Shown here: piece by piece, positions 1 to 5,390 of the stretch
Position numbering within the stretch: position 1 is the stretch's first letter
Layout of the letters: each line of letters begins with the position of its first letter
Assembly: GCA_902767195.1 (NCBI GenBank)
Contig: CACXGS010000381.1
Coordinates: 1-5,390 of the forward strand
Direction of reading: 5' to 3'
From: an uncultured Lachnospiraceae bacterium
Lineage (GTDB): Bacteria; Bacillota_A; Clostridia; Lachnospirales; Lachnospiraceae
DNA length: 5,390 nt
Made by a program: the position numbers and the translations under genes
Notes under the pieces: generated by a model
The model's input: only the letters and a program-made list of their open reading frames with translations
Told to the model about the DNA's origin: nothing
Databases searched by the model: none

Positions 1-1016
1 GCCAGACTGTCGTATACAATCACATCTGACTCCCGAAGGACCTTAAGTCCCTTCCGGGTCAGCAGGTCCTCATCTCCCGGACCGGCTCCTACCAGGTAAA
101 CCTTGCCCCGGTTTAATTCCCGGGCAATATCGGCTCCCAGAAGGGATGCCTTCTCCATAGCATCTTCCCTGCTGCAGCAAATCTCTTTCATGGCTTTCTT
201 CACCCGGACACCGTCCTTAGCAAACATAGCCCGCATGACAAATCCCTGGTCTGTTTTCTGACAGATTGCTGCCGCCGGCGCGTTGCAGCTGCCGCCGATT
301 GTTTTTAAAAATGCCCGTTCTGCTGCCAGCAGACAGTCCGCATCAAAATCATTGATTTTCTCAAGGACAGCCTCCATCTGGCTGTCATCTTTCCGGCTTT
401 CGACAGCCAGGATTCCCTGTCCTGCTGCCGGAAGGAATACGGTGGGATCCATATACTGGTAGAAAAGGCCTTCTTCCTCTTCCATGTGAAGGCGCTCGAT
501 TCCCGCTGCCGCGAGAATGATCCCGTCATACTGGCCTTCTCTAAGTTTCCGGATCCTGGTCTGCACATTTCCTCGAAGGAGACGAATTCGAACTTTCGGG
601 TTAATCTCCCGGATCTGAAGTTCTCTCCTCAGAGAACTGGTGCCCACAATACTCCCGGCAGGCAGATCCTGAAGCTTTCTCCCGTCGGTCGTCACAAATA
701 CGTCCCGGACATCGGCTCTTTTTAAAGCCGCTCCAATTCCCAGTCCTTCAGGGAAATCCATGGGCATATCCTTTGCGCTGTGAACCGCAATATCCACAGC
801 TCCGGAGAGCAGTTCCGCTTCCAGTTCCGCTGTAAACACACCTTTTCCACCAAAGGAGGTGAGTGAGCGGTCCAGGATCTGATCTCCCCTGGTATCAATC
901 TTTACTATCTCAATCTGAGCATCCGGAAAAGCTTCCCGAATCCTGTCTTTTACATACTCGGTCTGAACCAGAGCCAGCAGACTCTTTCTGGTACCGATTC
1001 GTATTATTCTGTCCAT
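1..1016 (-). CDS. hemC-cobA: Hydroxymethylbilane synthase fused to uroporphyrinogen-III C-methyltransferase (3' part cut by window edge)
   Basis: 338 codons are visible with no stop before the window edge, so the gene is partial. Residues 1-304 are a full hydroxymethylbilane synthase (porphobilinogen deaminase), which polymerises four porphobilinogens in the cytosol. Visible marks are the start [20 protein letters not shown] with the catalytic Asp at about 83, GTSSLRRE at 126-132, RGNVQTR at 149-155, PAAGQGIL near 197, and the dipyrromethane-cofactor Cys at about 244 in GGSCNAP. The usual family form is GGCxxP, so this is a mild variant with the Cys kept. At residue 305 a new domain begins without linker: [19 protein letters not shown], the SAM-binding N terminus of CobA/SUMT, which methylates uroporphyrinogen III at C2 and C7 to precorrin-2. 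The ATG at 1014-1016 follows GGAGG by 4 nt, 14 bp after the hemA::cbiH stop. A HemD domain may follow beyond the edge, as CobA-HemD fusions are common in Clostridia; this is not visible. HemC is certain; the CobA call rests on about 34 residues. Confidence 0.93.
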   Translation of the reverse strand, partial: MDRIIRIGTRKSLLALVQTEYVKDRIREAFPDAQIEIVKIDTRGDQILDRSLTSFGGKGVFTAELEAELLSGAVDIAVHSAKDMPMDFPEGLGIGAALKRADVRDVFVTTDGRKLQDLPAGSIVGTSSLRRELQIREINPKVRIRLLRGNVQTRIRKLREGQYDGIILAAAGIERLHMEEEEGLFYQYMDPTVFLPAAGQGILAVESRKDDSQMEAVLEKINDFDADCLLAAERAFLKTIGGSCNAPAAAICQKTDQGFVMRAMFAKDGVRVKKAMKEICCSREDAMEKASLLGADIARELNRGKVYLVGAGPGDEDLLTRKGLKVLRESDVIVYDSL

Positions 1017-1025
1017 ATTTCCTCC
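1017..1025 (-). promoter_or_regulatory. Ribosome binding site of hemC::cobA
   Basis: GGAGG at 1021-1025 sits 4 nt before the ATG at 1014-1016, inside the 14-bp gap after the hemA::cbiH stop (TGA at 1031-1033). It fixes the hemC start, which also matches the family N terminus. The short gap suggests translational coupling to the preceding gene. Confidence 0.85.
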
Positions 1026-1030
1026 GGTAA

Positions 1031-2986
1031 TCAGTCTACATTACTGTAGCCGTATTTATCCTGATAACCCCGTGGCGTAATAATCTTTCCGTCCCGCACA
1101 TAGGTATTGGAGTTTCCGATGATAACGATACTAAACATATCGATGGGAGCATCTTTCAACTCTTTCAAAGTGGTTATCAGAGAGGATTCATCGTCTCTTC
1201 CCGCGTTGCGAACGATTCCTGCCGGTGTGTCCGGATCACGGTATTTCATCAGGATATCCGCCGCCTTTTCCACATAGTCTACTCTCTTCTTGCTCTTGGG
1301 ATTATAGAGACAAACGATAAAATCTCCCTGACCGGCACATTCAACCCTCTTCATGATAAGGGATAAAGGAGTCATCAGATCACTGAGACTGATAATGGTA
1401 AAATCATGCATCAGGGGTGCTCCCAGTACAGAGGCTGCCGCACTGGCTGCCGTTACTCCGGGCACCGTCTCGATTTCCACGTTGGCCTCCTTTTCATTGG
1501 CAACTTCCAGAAGAATACCTGCCATTCCGTAGATACCGCTGTCGCCGGAGCTGATCATGGCAACCACATTTCCTTCTGCTGCCAGATCCACTGCCATAGC
1601 ACATCGGTCGATTTCCTTTTTCATTGGCGTGGCAAGGAATTTCTTGTCCGGGAAATATTTCCTGATCATTTCCACGTAAGTAGTGTATCCTGTTACGATA
1701 TCCGCTTCTTCAATAACCCGGATGGCTTTCGCCGTCATATGGTCATAGCCTCCCGGGCCAAAGCCCACTGCGTATAATTTGCCCATTTTCTTCTCCTCTT
1801 CTTCATTCAAACCGGTCAGGCATCCGAAAAACTTCTCCAGATCAGCCGGATCATTGTTGTCTCTTACCTGGTACATCAGCTGGTCGAAGGCTTTACTCAA
1901 ACCCTTCTTTTCTGCCTTCTCCATAAATCGTTTCTTCACATCCATCAGAGGCCGGATGGCCTTCTGGTAACAATACCACTGTCTGAACTTCAATGTGTAT
2001 TCTTCCAGGATCGCCGCAGCAGTCTCCGCCTCATGGAGCTTCTTTTCATTGTTCCTCTTGGCAATTCTGGTAAAATCATCGATATTAAAATAGCGGTTTT
2101 TCCCGAAAGTGGTCACTTTAGATTCAATGTCCATGGGTACGGCAAGGTCGATAAAGACTCTTCGTTTCTCTGTTTTCATAGCCTGTTTCATCTTACTGGC
2201 TACCAGAACATAGTGAGGACTTGCCGTGGCACTGATCACCACATCCATCCTATCCAGATAATCGTACCGTTCACTAAAGTCGATCAGATGGATCTTGTCG
2301 ACATCCTCCTTGTTCAGAATCAATCTGGTCTTTCTGGTCGTCACATAGATGTCAGCCTGATGAAGGGAAGTGAGATTCATAAGTACAATACCACCAATCT
2401 TTCCCGTGGCCCCGATAATCATCACTTTCTTGTCCTTCAGCGTTCCCAGAGTTTTCTCCGCTGCCTTGACAGCCAAAGTTGCTGTGGAAACAGATGTTTT
2501 TGAAAGATCCGTTTCCGTCTTAACTTTCTTGGCCGCTGTCACCGCATCCCGGAAAAAGGTATTGAGAAAACTCTTTGTCGTCCCCAGTTTCCTGGCTTTC
2601 TGGTGAGCGTCCTTCACCTGCCCCAGGATCTGATCTTCCCCGATTACCATGGAATCCAGGCCTGCTGCCACTTTGAAGAGATGGTCTACTGCCGAATCAT
2701 TATTATAGAAGAGAAGGTACTCTCCCACCTCTCCCTGGAATTCGCTTCCGATTTCTCCCAGAAGCACATCTTCCATCCGGTGGAACACATAACTTTTATT
2801 CTGATAATCCGCGTAGACATAGAGCTCTGTCCGGTTGCAGGTGGAAAGGAGAACACATTCCGGAATGCCCGGATAGGAGATCATTTTTTTCATGATCCGT
2901 TCCTGCTGCTCTTCCGTAAAAGAGAACAATTCCCGGATCTTCAATGGTGCTTTTTTATGACTGACACTTATTATCTGTATACCCAT
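1031..2986 (-). CDS. hemA-cbiH: Fusion protein: glutamyl-tRNA reductase (N) and cobalt-precorrin-3B C17-methyltransferase (C)
   Basis: A 651-residue protein with two complete enzymes. Residues 1-394 are glutamyl-tRNA reductase, which reduces Glu-tRNA with NADPH to glutamate-1-semialdehyde, the HemL substrate. Visible marks are [15 protein letters not shown] at the start, the nucleophile Cys50 in STCNRTELY, His102 in [25 protein letters not shown] at 116-127, a Rossmann glycine loop [10 protein letters not shown] at 190-199, ISATASPH at 251-258 and the spacer helix with NIDDF at 301-305. The loop is GATGKIG rather than the usual GAGEMG, and the helical dimerisation region (about 320-393) is shorter than in most HemA proteins. 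Residues 395-400 are an acidic/basic linker. Residues 401-651 match CbiH/CobJ, the ring-contracting C17 methyltransferase: [11 protein letters not shown] at 408-418, [12 protein letters not shown] at 479-490, [12 protein letters not shown] at 508-519 and YNPKSKKR at 561-568. Both halves are near stand-alone length. The ATG is preceded directly by an in-frame TAA and only a weak ribosome site, 40 bp after cbiF. CbiH may also start separately at Met401. Confidence 0.95.
   Translation of the reverse strand: MGIQIISVSHKKAPLKIRELFSFTEEQQERIMKKMISYPGIPECVLLSTCNRTELYVYADYQNKSYVFHRMEDVLLGEIGSEFQGEVGEYLLFYNNDSAVDHLFKVAAGLDSMVIGEDQILGQVKDAHQKARKLGTTKSFLNTFFRDAVTAAKKVKTETDLSKTSVSTATLAVKAAEKTLGTLKDKKVMIIGATGKIGGIVLMNLTSLHQADIYVTTRKTRLILNKEDVDKIHLIDFSERYDYLDRMDVVISATASPHYVLVASKMKQAMKTEKRRVFIDLAVPMDIESKVTTFGKNRYFNIDDFTRIAKRNNEKKLHEAETAAAILEEYTLKFRQWYCYQKAIRPLMDVKKRFMEKAEKKGLSKAFDQLMYQVRDNNDPADLEKFFGCLTGLNEEEEKKMGKLYAVGFGPGGYDHMTAKAIRVIEEADIVTGYTTYVEMIRKYFPDKKFLATPMKKEIDRCAMAVDLAAEGNVVAMISSGDSGIYGMAGILLEVANEKEANVEIETVPGVTAASAAASVLGAPLMHDFTIISLSDLMTPLSLIMKRVECAGQGDFIVCLYNPKSKKRVDYVEKAADILMKYRDPDTPAGIVRNAGRDDESSLITTLKELKDAPIDMFSIVIIGNSNTYVRDGKIITPRGYQDKYGYSNVD
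1787..1800 (-). promoter_or_regulatory. Internal ribosome binding site for a separate CbiH start at Met401
   Basis: Within the hemA::cbiH frame, the minus strand reads AAGAGGAGAAGAAAATG. AGGAG (1793-1797) lies 6 nt before an in-frame ATG at 1784-1786. These bases also encode the linker residues EEEEKK (395-400). The ATG is exactly where a stand-alone CbiH would begin ([13 protein letters not shown]), and initiation there would give a 251-residue product ending at 1031, a normal CbiH length. The match and spacing are better than those of the hemA start itself. Whether ribosomes use it cannot be read from sequence: Glu/Lys codons make purine-rich runs by chance, but the coincidence with the domain boundary is notable. 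Confidence 0.6.
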
Positions 2987-3026
2987 TTATATCCGCTCTC
3001 TTCCTGGGATCTGTCTTCCCTCTTCC

Positions 3027-3782
3027 CTATTCGGATTTACCGGTTCTGAACTCGTGTGTAAATGTTTTGTCATATAATTTAGAAAGCTCATATTCATCGC
3101 CAAGGAAATCACCTACTACGGTCAGCGCCGTTTTTGTGATTCCAGCTTCTTTTACCTTCTGGGCGATATTGGTCAGATTGCCAATCACAATCTTCTGGTC
3201 TTCCCAGGAAGCTTTATAGACTACTGCTACCGGAGTGTCTTCCCGGTATTCTTTCCGCAGAGTCTCTGACAGCTCATCCATCATTCCAACACTGAGGAAA
3301 ATGATCATGGTAGAATTATGCTTTGCCAGATCCTGCAATTTTTCCTTGGGCGGCATTGGTGTTCTTCCTTCCATTCTGGTAAGGATAACAGTCTGGGAAA
3401 CACCCGGGAGAGTATACTCCTTCTTCAGGGCTGCGGCTGTTGCCAGGAAAGAGCTGACCCCGGGAATGACTTCATAATCGATGCCCAGTCTGCTCAGCTC
3501 ATCCATCTGCTCCCTGTGAGCGCCGTAGATCGCCGGGTCTCCCGTATGGACACGGGCGACATCCTTTCCTTCCTCCTCAGCCTTTTTCATGACGTCGATC
3601 ACCTCTTCCAGTGTCATGGTTGCACTGTTGTAGATGACGGCATCCTCTTTGGCTCCGGAGAGCACTTCTTTATTTACCAGAGAGCCTGCATAAATAATAA
3701 CATCAGCCTGATCGATAAGTTTCTTCCCTTTAATTGTAAGTAATTCCGGATCTCCGGGTCCTGCTCCGATAAAATGTACCAT
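3027..3782 (-). CDS. cbiF: Cobalt-precorrin-4 C11-methyltransferase
   Basis: A complete 251-residue SAM-dependent methyltransferase of the corrin-ring family, named CbiF in the anaerobic pathway and CobM in the aerobic one. It methylates C11 of (cobalt-)precorrin-4 in the cytosol. The N terminus is VHFIGAGPGDPELLT (2-16), the glycine-rich SAM loop. YAGSLV at 31-36 is typical of CbiF and helps separate it from the related CobA, CbiL and CbiH. HTGDPAIYGA (79-88) is the second conserved loop, followed by VIPGVSSFLATAAAL (105-119) and the CbiF-like stretch LTRMEGRTPMP (134-144). The ATG has AGGAGG 7 nt upstream, 14 bp after the hemL stop. The gene stands between two 5-aminolevulinate genes although its own reaction lies late in corrin synthesis, which links early ring supply to B12. 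The cobalt-dependent (anaerobic) assignment is inferred from the clostridial style; the sequence alone does not separate CbiF from CobM. Confidence 0.95.
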   Translation of the reverse strand: MVHFIGAGPGDPELLTIKGKKLIDQADVIIYAGSLVNKEVLSGAKEDAVIYNSATMTLEEVIDVMKKAEEEGKDVARVHTGDPAIYGAHREQMDELSRLGIDYEVIPGVSSFLATAAALKKEYTLPGVSQTVILTRMEGRTPMPPKEKLQDLAKHNSTMIIFLSVGMMDELSETLRKEYREDTPVAVVYKASWEDQKIVIGNLTNIAQKVKEAGITKTALTVVGDFLGDEYELSKLYDKTFTHEFRTGKSE

Positions 3783-3795
3783 AATACAACCTCCT
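3783..3795 (-). promoter_or_regulatory. Ribosome binding site of cbiF
   Basis: A full AGGAGG at 3790-3795, 7 nt before the ATG at 3780-3782, lies wholly in the 14-bp gap after the hemL TAA (3797-3799). It has the best match and spacing of any ribosome site in the window. Confidence 0.88.
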
Positions 3796-3796
3796 G

Positions 3797-5068
3797 TTAT
3801 CTTGTCAGTACTTCTACTGTACGTTCTATATCACTGTCACTGTGTGCCGCGGAAACAAACATGGCCTCAAACTGAGAGGGAGCCACGTAAATTCCATTCT
3901 CCAACATGTAGCCAAAATAAGATGCATATGCCTTTGTATCGGAGGATAGCGCTCCTGCGTAGTCTCTGACTTTCTCCCCTGTAAAGAAAGCGCTGAGCAG
4001 AGATCCCACCTGATTCACATGGATGGAAATGCCTTTGTTCTTAGCGCGCACCTTAAAGGCATAAGCCAGTTTCTTCGCATTCTCCTCAATCCGGTCATAG
4101 ATTCCCGGATCCTCCATCAGCAGCTCCAAAGTACGGATTCCTGCCGTTGTGGCGATAGGATTACCGGAAAGGGTGCCTGCCTGGTATACTTTACCAATGG
4201 GAGCAACGCATTCCATGATATCTTTTCTTCCGCCGTAAACTGCCAGCGGCATACCTCCGCCCACGATCTTTCCGAAAGTGGTCAGATCCGGTGTAATACC
4301 GAAATAAGCCTGAGCACCGCCAATCCCCAGACGGAATCCGGTGATTACTTCATCAAAAATGAGCAGGGCTCCATTCTCCTCGGTAATCTCCCGGAGGAAA
4401 GGAAGGAAATCCACATCCGGGAGGACCACTCCCATATTAGCCGCAACCGGTTCCACAATAATCGCCGCGATCTGATCCTTATTGTTATCAAACAATTCCC
4501 TTACCGAATCTTTGTCATTATACAGGGCAAGCAAGGTTTCTCCGGCATAAGCTGCCGGAACCCCGCCGCTGTCCGGTACCGACTGGGTCAGGGCCGCAGA
4601 TCCGGCCTGCACCAAAAGTCCGTCCGAATGACCATGATAACAGCCCTTAAACTTTACGATCTTATCTCTTCCTGTAAAACCTCTGGCAACCCGAATGGCG
4701 CTCATAACGGCCTCTGTTCCTGAATTCACCAGTCTCAGCAGTTCCATGGAGGGAACGCACTCCCTAATCAGCTCGGCCAGCCGGTTCTCCTTGGCAGTAG
4801 GCGCTCCGAAGGTCAGTCCGTCAAAGCAGGCCTTAACAACCGCTTCAATCACTTCGGGATGGGCATGCCCAAGTATTCCGGGCCCCCAGGAACACACATA
4901 GTCAATATACTGATTCCCGTCCACATCCACGATCCTGGATCCTTTTCCGTGATCGATGAACAGAGGATCTCTTCCCACAGACCCGAAAGCCCTGACCGGC
5001 GAGTTCACACCACCGGGCATCAGTTTACAGGCCTCCTGGTACAACTCTTTTGATTTTGTAATATTCAT
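3797..5068 (-). CDS. hemL: Glutamate-1-semialdehyde 2,1-aminomutase
   Basis: A complete 423-residue class-III aminotransferase-fold enzyme, close to the usual length of about 425. It converts glutamate-1-semialdehyde, the product of HemA, to 5-aminolevulinate using PLP in the cytosol. Family marks are LMPGGVNSPVRAF at 16-28, the substrate-gating and PLP-phosphate stretch NSGTEAVMSAIRVARG at 115-130, YHGHSD at 144-149, FDEVITGFR at 238-246 with the PLP-ring Asp239, and the Schiff-base Lys267 in TFGKIVGGGMPLA. GTLSGNP at 298-304 is the usual second phosphate contact. No key residue is missing. MNITKSKELYQEA is a typical N terminus, and AGAGGAG lies 11 nt upstream of the ATG, slightly far but plausible. 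It is the first gene after the AT-rich upstream region and apparently leads the operon. Its partner HemA is encoded two genes later as part of a fusion. Confidence 0.97.
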   Translation of the reverse strand: MNITKSKELYQEACKLMPGGVNSPVRAFGSVGRDPLFIDHGKGSRIVDVDGNQYIDYVCSWGPGILGHAHPEVIEAVVKACFDGLTFGAPTAKENRLAELIRECVPSMELLRLVNSGTEAVMSAIRVARGFTGRDKIVKFKGCYHGHSDGLLVQAGSAALTQSVPDSGGVPAAYAGETLLALYNDKDSVRELFDNNKDQIAAIIVEPVAANMGVVLPDVDFLPFLREITEENGALLIFDEVITGFRLGIGGAQAYFGITPDLTTFGKIVGGGMPLAVYGGRKDIMECVAPIGKVYQAGTLSGNPIATTAGIRTLELLMEDPGIYDRIEENAKKLAYAFKVRAKNKGISIHVNQVGSLLSAFFTGEKVRDYAGALSSDTKAYASYFGYMLENGIYVAPSQFEAMFVSAAHSDSDIERTVEVLTR

Positions 5069-5079
5069 GGTTTTAAAAT

Positions 5080-5086
5080 CTCCTCT
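5080..5086 (-). promoter_or_regulatory. Ribosome binding site of hemL
   Basis: AGAGGAG with an 11-nt A/T-rich spacer to the ATG at 5066-5068. The match is good; the spacing is at the long end of the normal range. No better start codon lies closer. Confidence 0.7.
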
Positions 5087-5148
5087 ATTTGTTATTTTTA
5101 TCTGTTTATTCTTCTAAATAATTATGTTCCGTTACAATGTCCCGCGAT

Positions 5149-5177
5149 ATTATAACATGAAGCCCGGTATCCTAAAA
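5149..5177 (-). promoter_or_regulatory. Candidate SigA-type promoter for the hemL operon
   Basis: A perfect -10 TATAAT (5149-5154) is preceded by TG one base upstream (5156-5157), forming an extended -10, TGTTATAAT. With a 17-nt spacer the -35 would be TTTTAG (5172-5177), a poor match to TTGACA that the extended -10 could offset. Transcription would begin near 5142, giving a leader of about 74 nt before hemL. It is the best promoter candidate upstream of hemL and is correctly oriented. The start point is inferred. Confidence 0.65.
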
Positions 5178-5390
5178 TAGCTAATCCGTATTTTCCATCA
5201 AAAACCTATATTTTGGTCAATTATTTCCATAACTGCTCTTGTCTAATTTTGTCTCTTTTGTTTGTCATCAGACATCTTTTTCCCTCATTAAACTAAAAAG
5301 TCACCCCAACTTTCTGTTTATTTCATCCAGTTATTCCCAAACGACAACATACTCCCTGTGAACACAAGGTATTTTACTTGTCTTAATTTA

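Larger units (their letters stand above)
5069..5390 (-). other. AT-rich non-coding region upstream of hemL
   Basis: 322 bp, clearly more AT-rich than the genes. It holds the hemL promoter and ribosome site, several GACAA repeats (minus strand, near 5239-5266 and 5378-5382), a 6-bp inverted repeat AAAATA/TATTTT (5174-5194) touching the -35, and no convincing gene. No B12 box or other recognisable cobalamin riboswitch core is seen on the minus strand. The predicted leader of about 74 nt is too short for one of usual size (around 200 nt). A frame open from the window edge to a TAA at 5318-5320 (23 codons) might be the tail of another upstream gene, but it is too short to call. Confidence 0.7.

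Noticed and set aside
305..568. 87-codon minus-strand open frame
   Set aside because: It lies inside hemC in another frame. The HemC frame has all the family motifs and runs across it, and this product resembles nothing.
2884..2890. Run of seven A (minus strand) in hemA as a possible slippage site
   Set aside because: It encodes ordinary Lys-Lys in a Lys-rich helix, and the protein is intact in the main frame. Nothing suggests programmed slippage.
1406..3049. Several plus-strand open frames of 63-156 codons opposite hemA::cbiH
   Set aside because: They are antisense shadows of a well-supported gene, lack convincing ribosome sites, and their Cys/His-rich or Phe/Ser-rich products match no family I know.
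4019..4723. 234-codon plus-strand open frame opposite hemL
   Set aside because: It is the longest antisense frame, but it sits wholly within hemL, whose catalytic motifs are intact. The translated product has no recognisable domain.
5215..5220. TTGACC as a second -35 box
   Set aside because: No acceptable -10 lies 16-19 nt downstream; the sequence there is TGGAAA.
5243..5275. Ten-codon minus-strand mini-ORF (MSDDKQKRQN) with GAGGG about 6 nt before its ATG
   Set aside because: It lies upstream of the predicted promoter, so it would not be in the hemL leader, and it has no regulatory codon pattern. AT-rich DNA gives such frames by chance.
5297..5313. Possible terminator hairpin AAAGT/ACTTT followed by T residues
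   Set aside because: The stem is only 5 bp, almost all A/T, with a 7-nt loop. It is too weak to call.
5355..5369. Palindrome-like CCTTGTGTTCACAGG
   Set aside because: Only TGTG/CACA pair cleanly, around a 2-nt centre. It is far from the promoter and does not match a known operator well enough.
5318..5389. 23-codon minus-strand frame open from the window edge to a TAA
   Set aside because: It could be the tail of an upstream gene but is too short to recognise. A neighbouring frame is also open for 19 codons.

Overview
The window carries a compact run of four co-oriented minus-strand genes for making the tetrapyrrole ring and diverting it to cobalamin (vitamin B12). Recognisable Shine-Dalgarno sequences (GGAGG or AGGAGG), a TGnTATAAT promoter, moderate GC in the genes, and the C5 (glutamyl-tRNA) route to 5-aminolevulinate alongside CbiF/CbiH-type corrin enzymes suggest an anaerobic Gram-positive bacterium of the Clostridia, plausibly Lachnospiraceae-like. 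This assignment is inference from gene content and style; no taxonomic marker is present.

In transcription order (right to left): 5390-5069 is AT-rich non-coding DNA with one good promoter candidate and no recognisable cobalamin riboswitch. Then come hemL (5068-3797, glutamate-1-semialdehyde aminomutase), cbiF/cobM (3782-3027, cobalt-precorrin-4 C11-methyltransferase), a fused hemA::cbiH gene (2986-1031, glutamyl-tRNA reductase joined to precorrin-3B C17-methyltransferase), and a fused hemC::cobA gene (1016 to the window edge, hydroxymethylbilane synthase joined to the start of uroporphyrinogen-III C-methyltransferase). Gaps between genes are 14, 40 and 14 bp with no visible terminator, so one operon is likely. 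It probably continues to the left of the window.

Together the genes cover both steps from glutamyl-tRNA to 5-aminolevulinate (HemA, HemL), assembly of the linear tetrapyrrole (HemC), the methylation that commits uroporphyrinogen III to sirohydrochlorin/corrin (CobA), and two corrin-ring methylations (CbiH, CbiF). HemB, HemD, CbiG and the other corrin steps are not in the window.

The most notable feature is the architecture. Two of the four genes fuse a general tetrapyrrole enzyme to a SAM-dependent corrin methyltransferase. At the HemA-CbiH junction, the codons of the Glu/Lys-rich linker form a well-placed Shine-Dalgarno sequence before an in-frame ATG, exactly where a stand-alone CbiH would begin. 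The gene may therefore yield both a HemA-CbiH fusion and free CbiH. All substantial open frames on the plus strand are shadows of these genes.
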